64,000 nt of DNA from Acidobacteriota bacterium (lineage in GTDB: Bacteria > Acidobacteriota > Terriglobia > Terriglobales > Acidobacteriaceae), in assembly GCA_021781795.1 (NCBI GenBank), contig JAJXWA010000002.1, forward strand, positions 1-64,000, given 5' to 3'. A model generated the notes under the pieces. The model worked only from the letters and a program-made list of their open reading frames with translations. It was not told the DNA's origin and made no database searches. Numbering within the stretch: the first letter of the stretch is position 1; each line of letters starts with the position of its first letter. The translations under genes and the position numbers were made by a program. This document shows, piece after piece, positions 18,444-27,924 of this stretch.

Positions 18444-19486
18444 ACTCGCGGCCAAAAGTGAACCTCTGAGCATGTGCGCAGCCGCTCCGCCGCACTTTCC
18501 GCCGTGATATCGCGCTGCGGCATGCCGAGCATCTCAAAGCCCACCATGAACTTCCGCACCGTGGCTGAACGAAGAAGCGGCGGGTAAAAATGAGCATGGA
18601 AGTGCCACTCCGGATGGTCCATTCCGTCTGTCGGCGTCTGATGAAATCCCATCGTGTACGGGAAGCTCGTCTCAAAGAGATTGTCGAAGCGCGTCGTGAT
18701 GCGTTTCAGCGCGTCGGCCAGCCCATCGCGTTCTTCGGTGCTGAGTTGCGGCATCGCGCCCAGATGCCTGCGGCTCACAAGCAGCACCTCGAAGGGCCAC
18801 ACGGCCCACCACGGCACCAGAGCCGCGAAGTGATCGTTCTCAAAAATTATCCGCTGGCCACTTGCGCGCTCTGCTGCCAGATACTCACACATCAGGCAAC
18901 AGCCCGTTTGCGCCAGGTGGAATTTCTGCGCTGCGGTTTCTTCTGCGGGCTCGTCGGGAATAAAGTCCGTCGACCAGATCTGCCCGTGCGGGTGCGGATT
19001 ACTCGCCCCCATCATCGCGCCGCGATTCTCGAATATCTGCACGTATTGGATCCAGTCAAGCGCGCTCAGTTCTTCGTACTCCTGCGTCCAGGCATCCACT
19101 ACGCGGCGAATCTCGGGCTGCGTCATCCGCGCCAGGGTGAGGCTGTGGTCTGGGTGGAAGCACAGCACCTTGCAGAGCCCTCGAGCAGGCTTGGCAACCA
19201 GCAGCGGCGAAGCTGGCGCCGGTGTTGCCGCGGGAGCTTCGGGCAATAGCGCGGCGTAATCGTTTACAAAAGTGAAGATCGAATCGTATGTGGGGTTCAT
19301 ATGCCCACCAGCCCGCTTGTTGCCCGGGCACAAATAACATTCGGAGTCATAGCGGATCGCCGAGGGCTGCGTCTTCTGGGCCACCTCGCCCTGCCACGGC
19401 CGCTGGGTACGGTGTGGCGAAACAAGTACCCAAGCCTGCCGCAACGGATTCCAGCGGCGATGGGGAAACTGCCATTGTGAGTTCAT
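18440..19486 (-). CDS. galT: Galactose-1-phosphate uridylyltransferase
   Basis: RRWNPLRQAWVLVSPHRTQRPWQG, ASNPHPHGQIW active-site motif, HFHAHFYPPLLRS. Confidence 0.92.
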   Translation of the reverse strand: MNSQWQFPHRRWNPLRQAWVLVSPHRTQRPWQGEVAQKTQPSAIRYDSECYLCPGNKRAGGHMNPTYDSIFTFVNDYAALLPEAPAATPAPASPLLVAKPARGLCKVLCFHPDHSLTLARMTQPEIRRVVDAWTQEYEELSALDWIQYVQIFENRGAMMGASNPHPHGQIWSTDFIPDEPAEETAAQKFHLAQTGCCLMCEYLAAERASGQRIIFENDHFAALVPWWAVWPFEVLLVSRRHLGAMPQLSTEERDGLADALKRITTRFDNLFETSFPYTMGFHQTPTDGMDHPEWHFHAHFYPPLLRSATVRKFMVGFEMLGMPQRDITAESAAERLRTCSEVHFWPRV

Positions 19487-19534
19487 TGATGCTCCCGAAC
19501 GTCAGTGTAATTCCCTGCTGTCATGCGTTGGCCC

Positions 19535-19993
19535 TCAATCCTTCACGGGAAGCAGAATCTCCGTGACGAGATCCTCGACTGGCGTCACGTTGGGATCGTT
19601 CACATAGTGTTCGATCGCAAAGTCGTCGCGCAACTTGCAGTGTTCCTGCGTCGCAATCTGCCAAACCCGGCCCGACGCCTCCGGCAGATCGGTGTACGGC
19701 CCGGTCAGCACAAAGCGCCGATAGCGTCCGCCTTGAAGCCGCTCATAGGCCAGACCTTCCGGCAGCTCAACGGGGGGCGACGCCAGCATGAACCCTGCGC
19801 GATAAACCTGCGCTGCTGCTTTGTAGAGCGCCATCGCCCCGGTGATTGTGTTGTGCGCTGTCAACGCAGCCGCTTTCGCATGAAGACTCTGCCACGCAGA
19901 TTGCGCGGTCTGCGCGAAGGCGCCAACGCGCTCGATAAACACGTAATGCGTCGCCGGCCAATCGACGATTTCTTCCCGTTCCGTGAGAAGCAT
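19535..19993 (-). CDS. GyrI-like/effector-binding domain protein
   Basis: WPATHYVFIERVGAFAQTAQSAW, YRRFVLTGPYTDLPEASGRVWQ, DLVTEILLPVKD; start uncertain. Confidence 0.65.
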   Translation of the reverse strand: MLLTEREEIVDWPATHYVFIERVGAFAQTAQSAWQSLHAKAAALTAHNTITGAMALYKAAAQVYRAGFMLASPPVELPEGLAYERLQGGRYRRFVLTGPYTDLPEASGRVWQIATQEHCKLRDDFAIEHYVNDPNVTPVEDLVTEILLPVKD

Positions 19994-20024
19994 GAGCGAC
20001 CTCCTCGCTTCGGCAGACATTCTC

Positions 20025-21245
20025 TCACGCAGGTGGCTTCTCCGGCGGCGGCATCTGCGCCAGGAAGCGCTCCGCAAAGACAGCGCTGTAACCCTCAAGC
20101 AGAGCCCGGACGCGTTCCGGATCTTCCGAGCGCACGATCAACCCGGCATGGTGATGCTTCTTCATCCTGAATACGATCTCGGGAGCGTCAAACGCGGAAG
20201 TGTCCGGCTCTGCTGTCGTGGCAAGGCACAGCACGCTGCCTGCGTAGCCCTGCTGAACCTCGGGCAGGGTGTAGGTTTCGTCGTGCAGTTGAGCCACTTC
20301 CAGTTTGGCCCACTCGCGCCAGAGGTTAATGCCGGTCGCGGTGGCCACCAGGTCGGCGATGAATGCGCCGCCAACGCGCGCAGCAACCTCAAGGAAGTAG
20401 TAGCGCCCATCGGCATGAGCGCGAATGTACTCCGCGTGCGCTACGCCTTGCGCCATTCCCAGCACAGGCACCAGGGCCGCATTGATCGCGGTCAGTTCCT
20501 CCCAGTCGCGGCCGGCGCGATCCACGGTGCGCGTTGTAAAGACGCCGCCTTCGTGCATCACCTGCATCGGGGGTCTGCCGTACTGATGCACGGCCGAAAA
20601 GACAACCCGTCCTTCGTTCACAATTGAATCCACGTGGAAGATGTCGCCGGGCACAAACTGCTCCAGCAGGAAGTAGCTCTGCCGGTCGCCCAACTCATCG
20701 AGAGCGCGCCACAGTTGCTCCGGTTCATTTATCTTCCGGATGCCGAGGGCGGAGGCCTCAGCGCGCGGCTTGAGCAGCCACGGCGCCGGTACCCGCGCCA
20801 TGTAGGCACGCAGTTCGTCGTAATTCAAGACCCGGCAGAACTCCGGAACCAGAAAGCCGGCCTCGCGCGCGCCGATACGCATGGCCAGCTTGTCGCGATA
20901 GAACGCAGTCGTGGAAACGTCCATTCCATGGATGCGCATGTGCTCGCGCAGTTGCGCCGCGGTCTCCAGGTCGAATTCGTCGAGCGCAATGATTCGGTCG
21001 AAGCGACGCCCACGAGCCATCCAGCACACCGTGTGCAGCATCTGCTCGCGCGTCATCCCTGCCGGCATCGTGGCAAGATCTTCCAGCGCTTCACGCGGCC
21101 AGGCAGCGTCCTTCAGCTTTTCAACTGTTAGCAGGGTCGGCAGTACGCCCAGTTCAGCGCACTGGCGCAAAAAGTCGTGGCCCTTCTCATAACTGGCGAT
21201 ACAGAGAAATCGCGGAGAGTCGCTCGGCACAAGGCACTCCCTCAA
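20025..21245 (-). CDS. ATP-grasp domain-containing protein
   Basis: PWLLKPRAEASALGIRKI, SYFLLEQFVPGDIFHVDSIV, YFLEVAARVGGAFIADLV. Confidence 0.88.
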   Translation of the reverse strand: MRECLVPSDSPRFLCIASYEKGHDFLRQCAELGVLPTLLTVEKLKDAAWPREALEDLATMPAGMTREQMLHTVCWMARGRRFDRIIALDEFDLETAAQLREHMRIHGMDVSTTAFYRDKLAMRIGAREAGFLVPEFCRVLNYDELRAYMARVPAPWLLKPRAEASALGIRKINEPEQLWRALDELGDRQSYFLLEQFVPGDIFHVDSIVNEGRVVFSAVHQYGRPPMQVMHEGGVFTTRTVDRAGRDWEELTAINAALVPVLGMAQGVAHAEYIRAHADGRYYFLEVAARVGGAFIADLVATATGINLWREWAKLEVAQLHDETYTLPEVQQGYAGSVLCLATTAEPDTSAFDAPEIVFRMKKHHHAGLIVRSEDPERVRALLEGYSAVFAERFLAQMPPPEKPPA

Positions 21246-21307
21246 GGGAATTGGACCACGGAATCACGATAGTTCTACCATAGGCTTGCACCATTCGCTT
21301 CAACAGA

Positions 21308-21955
21308 ATGCAAAGGACTGACCGAATGCTCTCGGCCCGCGCCATCGTGGATCTCCAGGACCTGCTCACGCAAGCCGGTCACATTGCAGCCGCTCCGGAT
21401 GCGAACGTGCAGATTGCCGGCCCTGAGTGCGTGTGGCTGGAGCATGTCGCACGCCAGCACCGAGCGAACTTTGCTCTCTGGCACATCGAGGACGAGGCAC
21501 GCACGCCCGGCGCTGCCGACGCTGTACTGGCCCAGGTCAAGCGCCGCATCGACCGGACGAATCAGTTGCGCAACGACCTGGCCGAAGAGCTCGATCGCTT
21601 TCTGCTGGAGTGGCTCGCGCCGCAAGGACTGCCCCGGTCCGGCGCTCCGTTGCATTCCGAGTCCCCCGGCCTGATGATTGATCGGCTGTCCATCCTGGCT
21701 CTCAAGATCTATCACACACACGAAGAGATGGAGCGGGCCAATGCAGCCCCGGAGCATGGGGAGCGAAACCGGGCGCGGCTCGCCATTCTGACGGAGCAAC
21801 GTGGGGATCTGGCTGGTTGCCTCGATGCGCTCTGGCAGGAGACGCTGGCGGGCACGCGCCGATTCAAAATCTACCGGCAGATGAAGATGTACAACGATCC
21901 GACCTTGAATCCGGCGATCTATGCCAATCAAAAGGAGATGGAGAACGGCGATTGA
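21308..21955 (+). CDS. DUF4254 family protein
   Basis: HSESPGLMIDRLSILALKIYHTHEEM, RFKIYRQMKMYNDPTLNPAIY. Confidence 0.8.
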   Translation: MQRTDRMLSARAIVDLQDLLTQAGHIAAAPDANVQIAGPECVWLEHVARQHRANFALWHIEDEARTPGAADAVLAQVKRRIDRTNQLRNDLAEELDRFLLEWLAPQGLPRSGAPLHSESPGLMIDRLSILALKIYHTHEEMERANAAPEHGERNRARLAILTEQRGDLAGCLDALWQETLAGTRRFKIYRQMKMYNDPTLNPAIYANQKEMENGD

Positions 21956-22125
21956 CTATGCTTGGCGGGCCATCCCGGATTCTGACACCCCGCACGCAAC
22001 CATTGACGTAAGCCGGGGTTCTGCGTATAAAGGTGGCTCTAGCGGTGTATTTCGTGTGCAACTGTACTTGAGAGAGACTTCCGCTCCGGATGCACTGCTA
22101 AAGATTGCGAGCTCACGGCAAATTC

Positions 22126-22689
22126 ATGACGCAAGAGGTCCGAGCCACGGCGGCAAGCCGCAAAAAATCCCCTACGCTGGCAGCCAAGTCCGGTGGCCGG
22201 TCCACTCCTGCTCCTGCACTCAATCTGCACCCTTATCAGGCAGCAGTTCAACTCGTGCAGCAAGGCAAGTACGAGAAGGCCCTAGCCGCCTTCGAGAAGC
22301 TTCTTCCGACCGCTCCCCCCGAGATTGTGGAGCGCTGCCGCATGTACATGCAGACCTGCCAGCGCCAGCTTGAGCAGAAAGGGTTGGCCTTCCTCACGCC
22401 GGAGGAAGAATTTGATTACGCAATTTCTCAGCTGAATGCCGGCTATTTCGAGGAGGCGGGAGACCAGCTCGAGAGCATCCTGTCCAGACATCCCGCCGCG
22501 GACTATGCGCTGTACGGCCTGGCCGTGCTCGACTCTATCACTGGCCGCGCCGATGAGTGCCTTGAGCACCTCGCGCGTGCGATTGAGATGAATCCGAGAA
22601 ATCGGTTGCAGGCACGCACGGACAACGACTTCCAAGGCATGGTGGACGACCCCCGTTTCACGGAACTGCTGTATCCTGAAGTTCCGTAA
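22126..22689 (+). CDS. Tetratricopeptide-repeat-like protein
   Basis: HPYQAAVQLVQQGKYEKALAAFEKLLP and YFEEAGDQLESILSRHPAADYALYGLAVLDSITGRADECLEHLARAIEMNP. Confidence 0.75.
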   Translation: MTQEVRATAASRKKSPTLAAKSGGRSTPAPALNLHPYQAAVQLVQQGKYEKALAAFEKLLPTAPPEIVERCRMYMQTCQRQLEQKGLAFLTPEEEFDYAISQLNAGYFEEAGDQLESILSRHPAADYALYGLAVLDSITGRADECLEHLARAIEMNPRNRLQARTDNDFQGMVDDPRFTELLYPEVP

Positions 22690-22716
22690 CGAAATTGGGA
22701 CTCTGCGCACTCTTTC

Positions 22717-23781
22717 ATGCTGTCATCGCTCAATTCGGGCACCACGACTCACCCTGACCCTGCAGAGGCTGCTCAGGCTTCATCGTCCCTACGCGTGGTC
22801 GCCATCGGCGGGGGTACCGGTTTGTCCACTTTGCTGCGTGGCCTGCGACGCTATGTGTCTCTGCCGGGCCAACCCTGCGGCGAGCTCTGCAAGGTTGCCG
22901 ATCTTGCGGCCGTGGTCACAGTCACGGATGACGGCGGCTCCTCGGGTCGCCTGCGCAAAGACTTCAACATGCTGCCACCCGGCGACCTGCGCAATTGCAT
23001 GGTGGCTCTCAGCGAAGAGGAAGATCTTCTCGTCAGGCTCTTTGCCCACCGCTTTCGCTCCGGCGATGCTCTGGAAGGGCATAATTTTGGCAATCTATTT
23101 GTCGCGGCGCTGACCGAGATTACTGGCGACTTCGCGCACGCCATTCAACTCGCATCGAAGATTCTTGCGACACGAGGCCGCATCTACCCCGTGACCACTA
23201 CCAACGCGACACTGGTCGCTCGCATGACCGACGGCTCAATTGTCCGTGGGGAGACGAACATTACGGCAAGCCGCCAGCGAATTGAGCAGCTGGTACTTGA
23301 TCCGCCGGATGCAGCGGCGGTACCTGAGACCCTGGAGGCCATCCACCGCGCCGACCTCATCACGGTAGGGCCGGGCTCGCTTTACACCTCGCTCATCACC
23401 AATCTGCTCGTTCGCGGCATTCCTGAGGCTATCTCGGAGGCACGCGGAATCAGGGTCTTTATCTGCAACCTGATGACGCAAGCCAATGAGAGCCTGGGAC
23501 TCGCTGCATCCGAGCACATTGAGCGCATTTATGAGCACACGCGCTTGCCCATCTTCGATTACGCGATTGTGAACACCACGCCCTTCTCGACAGCCACGTT
23601 AGAGCGTTACGCACTGGAAAACGCAGCGCCAATCCTGCCCGACATAGAGCGAATTGAAGCTCTCGGTGTGCGCTGTGTTACCGGGAACTTCGCCCTGGAA
23701 GGAAATGTGGTTCGACATGCTGCCAACCGGCTCGCCGCAGAGTTACTAACCCTAGCCCAATCTGGCGCGCGCAAGCGCTGA
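22717..23781 (+). CDS. yvcK: YvcK/CofD-like protein (gluconeogenesis factor family)
   Basis: VVAIGGGTGLSTLLRGLR, TVTDDGGSSGRLRKDFNMLPPGDLRNCMVAL, ITVGPGSLYTSLITNLLV. Confidence 0.93.
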   Translation: MLSSLNSGTTTHPDPAEAAQASSSLRVVAIGGGTGLSTLLRGLRRYVSLPGQPCGELCKVADLAAVVTVTDDGGSSGRLRKDFNMLPPGDLRNCMVALSEEEDLLVRLFAHRFRSGDALEGHNFGNLFVAALTEITGDFAHAIQLASKILATRGRIYPVTTTNATLVARMTDGSIVRGETNITASRQRIEQLVLDPPDAAAVPETLEAIHRADLITVGPGSLYTSLITNLLVRGIPEAISEARGIRVFICNLMTQANESLGLAASEHIERIYEHTRLPIFDYAIVNTTPFSTATLERYALENAAPILPDIERIEALGVRCVTGNFALEGNVVRHAANRLAAELLTLAQSGARKR

Positions 23782-23878
23782 ATAAACTCCAGTCCGGCCA
23801 CGAATTTTCTTTCCCTGTGCCTCTGCTCGCACTACTGTAGAAGCTGCTTTTGGCAATGCCAGCCTCAGAGGAGGAGGA

Positions 23879-24367
23879 ATGATCAAATCGCATCTTCCCA
23901 TTGTTTTCACCATTTACCTCGCCATGACCGTGCTTTCGGCTGATGCACAGACCAGGAAGCCGGGCTTGTGGGAGATTACGACGACCATGGCGTGGCAGCA
24001 GTCTCCCTTCCCCGCTGGCATGAACCCTGGCGGAGGCCCGCATGTCACGCAGATCTGCGTGACCCAGGCGCAAATCGACAAGTACGGTTCTGTCCCGCCT
24101 GACGTGCATGGCGACTGCAAAATCAGCGATGTTGTAAAGAAGGCAAATGGCATGACCGCGCAAATGGTCTGCACCGGTCATCTATCCGGTAAGGGGGATA
24201 TTTCCGCCAGTTGGACCGACGCCGAACACTCCACCAGCAAGGTTCATTTCGTCGGATCTATGCAGATGGGGCCCCGTTCGCAGCCCTACGAGTGGACCGC
24301 TGAAAGCTCGGCTGTGTTCAAGAATGCAGACTGTGGCAACGTCAAACCGGTCCCCGATGCGCACTAG
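23879..24367 (+). CDS. DUF3617-like exported protein
   Basis: Signal-like N-terminus; RKPGLWEITTTM...ICVTQAQIDK pattern. Confidence 0.72.
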   Translation: MIKSHLPIVFTIYLAMTVLSADAQTRKPGLWEITTTMAWQQSPFPAGMNPGGGPHVTQICVTQAQIDKYGSVPPDVHGDCKISDVVKKANGMTAQMVCTGHLSGKGDISASWTDAEHSTSKVHFVGSMQMGPRSQPYEWTAESSAVFKNADCGNVKPVPDAH

Positions 24368-24412
24368 AAAGTCAGAAGCCGTTCACCGGTCAACCCAGTG
24401 TGCAGTTGCTTT

Positions 24413-24501
24413 TGGTGCCCGGAGGGGGAATCGAACCCCCACGGAGGGTAAGCTCCTGCGGATTTTAAGTCCGCTGCGTCTGCCAGTTTCGCCATCCGGG
24501 C
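24413..24501 (-). tRNA. tRNA-Leu(TAA), CCA encoded
   Basis: Minus strand GCCCGGATGGCGAAACTGGCAGACGC...GCGGACTTAAAATCCGC, long variable arm, GGGGGTTCGATTCCCCC, TCCGGGC-A-CCA. Confidence 0.95.
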
Positions 24502-24534
24502 ACGGATTGGACGCTCTTCCATCTTAAACAGCCT

Positions 24535-24566
24535 CGCAGTGATGCGTTGGATGCCGCATCACTGCG
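24535..24566. terminator. Perfect 12-bp inverted repeat between the esterase and tRNA-Leu genes
   Basis: cgcagtgatgcg-ttggatgc-cgcatcactgcg; weak T tail, so terminator function is tentative. Confidence 0.45.
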
Positions 24567-24678
24567 AACTTCGGTTGGGCCGTCGCGTGCAGGCCAGCCG
24601 ACTCACAACTCCATCGCACTGCGATGCGGCATCGACGCTGTCCAGGGCCAGTCGTTCAGCTTGCGCCTATCACGCACT

Positions 24679-25389
24679 TCAAAGGTACTGCTGCATCATG
24701 CGCTGCCAGGTCGGCCAGTCGTGTGAGTTCCAGGAGTCCCACACATAGAGCTTGTGCGGAATGCCTTTCTCGTTCAGAATCCGGTCCATGTTGCGGTTCT
24801 GCCCAAGACACTGATCATCCCACCCGGTCGCAAAGACATAGGTGTTGCGGCGAAAACGATCCAGGTACCACGGATCCTGCAGATTCGGCAGGTAGTGGGT
24901 GGGCAGATTGAAGTAGCAATCCGTGTCGTAATAGCCGCCGAGAAAGCTCGCCAGGTCGAATGCGCCAGACATTGACAGCAGCCCGGTAAAAAGATCGGGA
25001 TGCCGAAATGCGGCATTCGCGGCGTGGTATCCGCCGAAGCTGCAGCCGAGCGCGACCAGGTGCGCATCGTGGTTCTTCTGTCGAATCAGTGGTACGACTT
25101 CGCTGACCAGATAGTCTTCATATTGAACGTGCCGCGCAATGCGCCACCGCGGCGGCACCTGCCGGTTGTACCAGCTCTCCGAGTCTACTGAATCGACGCA
25201 GAAAAGCTGCAAGCCACCAGCCTCCAGCCGGTCCGCGACCGCGCCCACCATCCCTCGATCTTCAAATTCAAAGAACCGCCCGCCTGAGGTTGGGAACACG
25301 AGCACTGGAAGCCCGCCGTGCCCGAAGACGAGCAATTCCATCGCGCGTCCCAGTCGGGAGGAATGCCATGTGTGATATTCGCGGTTCAT
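24679..25389 (-). CDS. Putative esterase (alpha/beta hydrolase, esterase D-like)
   Basis: GGLPVLVFPTSGGRFFEFEDRGM, LVALGCSFGGYHAANAAFRHPDLF nucleophile elbow. Confidence 0.85.
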   Translation of the reverse strand: MNREYHTWHSSRLGRAMELLVFGHGGLPVLVFPTSGGRFFEFEDRGMVGAVADRLEAGGLQLFCVDSVDSESWYNRQVPPRWRIARHVQYEDYLVSEVVPLIRQKNHDAHLVALGCSFGGYHAANAAFRHPDLFTGLLSMSGAFDLASFLGGYYDTDCYFNLPTHYLPNLQDPWYLDRFRRNTYVFATGWDDQCLGQNRNMDRILNEKGIPHKLYVWDSWNSHDWPTWQRMMQQYL

Positions 25390-25581
25390 CTGAATTTTCT
25401 TTCCCGCCCAAACCCATTCCGGAGCCCTCAGAGCAGCGTATCAACGACTTCCTGCGCACAGAGCCGCCCGCTTGCCTGCCCGTTGGGCTTTGGTGAACGG
25501 CAGATTTCTTGATACTGTAACAGCCACAGGCATGTTTTCCCACAGACTCCGCCCGCTTGTGCAACAAGGACCTCGCAGGGA

Positions 25582-26430
25582 TTGAACCCGGAACTGAAAT
25601 CGACGGCGCCAGAACAGGATGCCTCCATCCCCATTGAGCCCTTGCCGCCGCATCCACGGTTGCGGCTTCATCGCTCATTTTCAAGTGCCCATCTGCCCGA
25701 TAGCCGGAATGTGATCGTCTATCTTCCTCCTGGATACGAGGCGCACGCTTCGCGGACATATCCGGCTCTCTATCTCCACGACGGCCAGAATCTCTTCGAT
25801 GGCCGCACGTCGTACGTCGCCGGGCGCACATGGGAGGTTCGCGAATCGGCTGACGCCGCCATTGAAGAGGGCGAAGTCGAACCTCTTATCATCGTCGGCA
25901 TCTACAACGCCGGAAGCCGCCGCATCGCCGAATACACGCCGGACCGCAATCGCCAGCTTGGCGGAGGTGAAGCTGCGGCCCACGGGAGGATGATTACGCA
26001 GGAGCTGATGCCGTGGATCGCGCAACAGTATCGTGTGCGGGATGATCGCACCTCAACTGGCATCGGCGGCTCGTCGCTTGGCGGGCTGGTCAGCCTCTAC
26101 CTCGGCCTCAGCGTCCCAGAGCGCTTCGGCAAGCTTGCCCTGCTCTCGCCCAGCGTCTGGTGGAACCAGAAAAGCATCCTCGGTTATTTGAATGAGCGCG
26201 CGCCCGAAATCTGGGAACGCCCGCGCATCTGGCTTGACGTGGGCGATGGCGAAGGGACGCGGACCGTGCGCGATGTGGAGCAACTGGCCCGCCGCCTCAA
26301 GGCAAATGGCTGGAACCCGCATCATACGATGCACTTCGAGCGCGTCGCTGGCGGAACGCATGATGAATCGAGCTGGGCCCTGCGCGTGCGCCCCATGCTG
26401 AAGTTTCTCTTCCCTGCCAAGCCGCAATAG
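25582..26430 (+). CDS. Alpha/beta hydrolase-fold esterase (Fes/IroE-like)
   Basis: NVIVYLPPGYEAHASRTYPALYLHDGQNLFDG, GIGGSSLGGLVSLYLGL. Confidence 0.87.
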   Translation: MNPELKSTAPEQDASIPIEPLPPHPRLRLHRSFSSAHLPDSRNVIVYLPPGYEAHASRTYPALYLHDGQNLFDGRTSYVAGRTWEVRESADAAIEEGEVEPLIIVGIYNAGSRRIAEYTPDRNRQLGGGEAAAHGRMITQELMPWIAQQYRVRDDRTSTGIGGSSLGGLVSLYLGLSVPERFGKLALLSPSVWWNQKSILGYLNERAPEIWERPRIWLDVGDGEGTRTVRDVEQLARRLKANGWNPHHTMHFERVAGGTHDESSWALRVRPMLKFLFPAKPQ

Positions 26431-26480
26431 CTTGATTCCAACGGGCGCTTTCGGCGATACTTAGGTGTTGAGTCTTGCGC

Positions 26481-26510
26481 AGGCCGGACGAGCCGTCTGG
26501 CCTTTCGTTT
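26481..26510 (+). terminator. Intrinsic terminator downstream of the esterase gene and upstream of rpsP
   Basis: aggccggacg-agc-cgtctggcct followed by ttcgttt. Confidence 0.7.
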
Positions 26511-26595
26511 GGTCGGCAACTGTTTCCCGCCGCCAACCTGCATGGCAAAGACCGTATCCGCACTGGAACTTGAAAGGAACTGGAACCTCGTGGTC

Positions 26596-26844
26596 ATGAT
26601 TCGTTTGGCGCGCGTCGGCGCGCGGAAGCAACCCTACTACCGCATTGTGGTGATTGAGAAGGATCGCGCGCGCAACGGCCGTTCGATTGAAGTGGTGGGC
26701 ACCTACAATCCACGCACGAATCCCGCCTCAGTGGATCTGAAGCAGGAGAGAATTGCGCACTGGCGCAGCGTGGGCGCACAGCTTTCCCCGACCGTCGCCA
26801 AGATTCTGGAAAAGCATCCTGCGCCCGCCCCGGCGGCAAGCTAA
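26596..26844 (+). CDS. rpsP: 30S ribosomal protein S16
   Basis: MIRLARVGARKQPYYRIVVIEKDRARNGRSIEVVGTYNP. Confidence 0.97.
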   Translation: MIRLARVGARKQPYYRIVVIEKDRARNGRSIEVVGTYNPRTNPASVDLKQERIAHWRSVGAQLSPTVAKILEKHPAPAPAAS

Positions 26845-26984
26845 CCCTGTGCCAACCTGCCCGGTGGCCGGGCAGGGATCTCCCGGCAGCCGCGATCCTA
26901 CTGACGCAGGCAGATTCGTGTGCTACTATTCGCGCACGATCCAAACAGTGGTACGCTTGGACGTATTTGGTCAGAGGCAAGTTC

Positions 26985-27254
26985 ATGACCCCCAAAGATA
27001 TGGTCGCCGTCGAAGAGCTGGTCCGTGAAATTGCGCGGGCCCTGGTGGATGATCCGGCAGCAGTCGAAGTGCAATCAGTGGATCGAGACGAAAGCACGGT
27101 TCTCAAGCTTCGGGTTGCACCGCAGGACGTCGGCAAGGTGATTGGGAAACAAGGGCGGACTGCGCGCTCCGTTCGAACGCTTCTCGGGGCTGTCAGCATG
27201 AAGCTGCATCACCGTTACACGCTCGACATTCTCGAAGAGGACGATGAAGGATAA
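26985..27254 (+). CDS. khpA: KH-domain RNA-binding protein (KhpA/YlqC)
   Basis: VAPQDVGKVIGKQGRTARSVRTLL GxxG KH motif; rpsP-rimM context. Confidence 0.92.
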   Translation: MTPKDMVAVEELVREIARALVDDPAAVEVQSVDRDESTVLKLRVAPQDVGKVIGKQGRTARSVRTLLGAVSMKLHHRYTLDILEEDDEG

Positions 27255-27280
27255 CGCCAGGCACCCAGACCGACTTCGCT

Positions 27281-27868
27281 ATGCCTGAATTTATCCCCAT
27301 AGAGGAGCGCGAGTGGGTCTGGCTCGCCCGGATTCGTCACCCTCAGGGCCGAAGGGGAGAAGTCTTCGCCGAGATCCTGACCGACTTCCCTGAGAAATTC
27401 TCGGATCGCAGGCAACTTGTGCTCGTCCGCGAAGACCAGCCCCACAAGCCGCGGAAGGTCGAACTGCACAATCATTGGCTGCATAAGGGCGGGGTGGTGC
27501 TTCACTTTGATGGCATCGACTCCATCAGCGCGGCCGAAGAGCTATCCGGACTGGTCGTAGCCATCCCGCGCGCGCAGCGCGTTTCCCTGGGCAACGACGA
27601 AGCCTATATCGGTGATCTCATCGGGTGCACACTCGTTGACATCGCGCACAGAAAATCCCCTCAGGAAGCTCCTCAGACCGTCGGCGTGATTCAGAATGTA
27701 GACAGGACCGCTGGGCCGGTTGCTCTGCTCATCGTTCGGAATGGTTCCGAAGAGGTGCTTGTACCGTTTGCCCGGAGTTATCTGCGCCGCCTGGACCTTG
27801 AGGCGAAGCGTGTCGAGATGGACTTGCCGGAAGGATTGGTTGAACTCAACCGACCCGGCCAGCAATAA
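27281..27868 (+). CDS. rimM: Ribosome maturation factor RimM
   Basis: WVWLARIRHPQGRRGEVFAEILTDFPEKF, LLIVRNGSEEVLVPFARSYLRRLDLEAKRVEMDLPEGL. Confidence 0.93.
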   Translation: MPEFIPIEEREWVWLARIRHPQGRRGEVFAEILTDFPEKFSDRRQLVLVREDQPHKPRKVELHNHWLHKGGVVLHFDGIDSISAAEELSGLVVAIPRAQRVSLGNDEAYIGDLIGCTLVDIAHRKSPQEAPQTVGVIQNVDRTAGPVALLIVRNGSEEVLVPFARSYLRRLDLEAKRVEMDLPEGLVELNRPGQQ

Positions 27869-27924
27869 CGTGCATTGAGCCGAGCCGGCAAGCGGCCTGC
27901 GGACAGCTTGCATTTGAGATTTCT

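Noticed and set aside
24600-24650. Second partial GCATCGC/GCGATGC-type repeat near the tRNA-Leu hairpin
   Set aside because: Short and imperfect; likely chance in GC-rich intergenic sequence.
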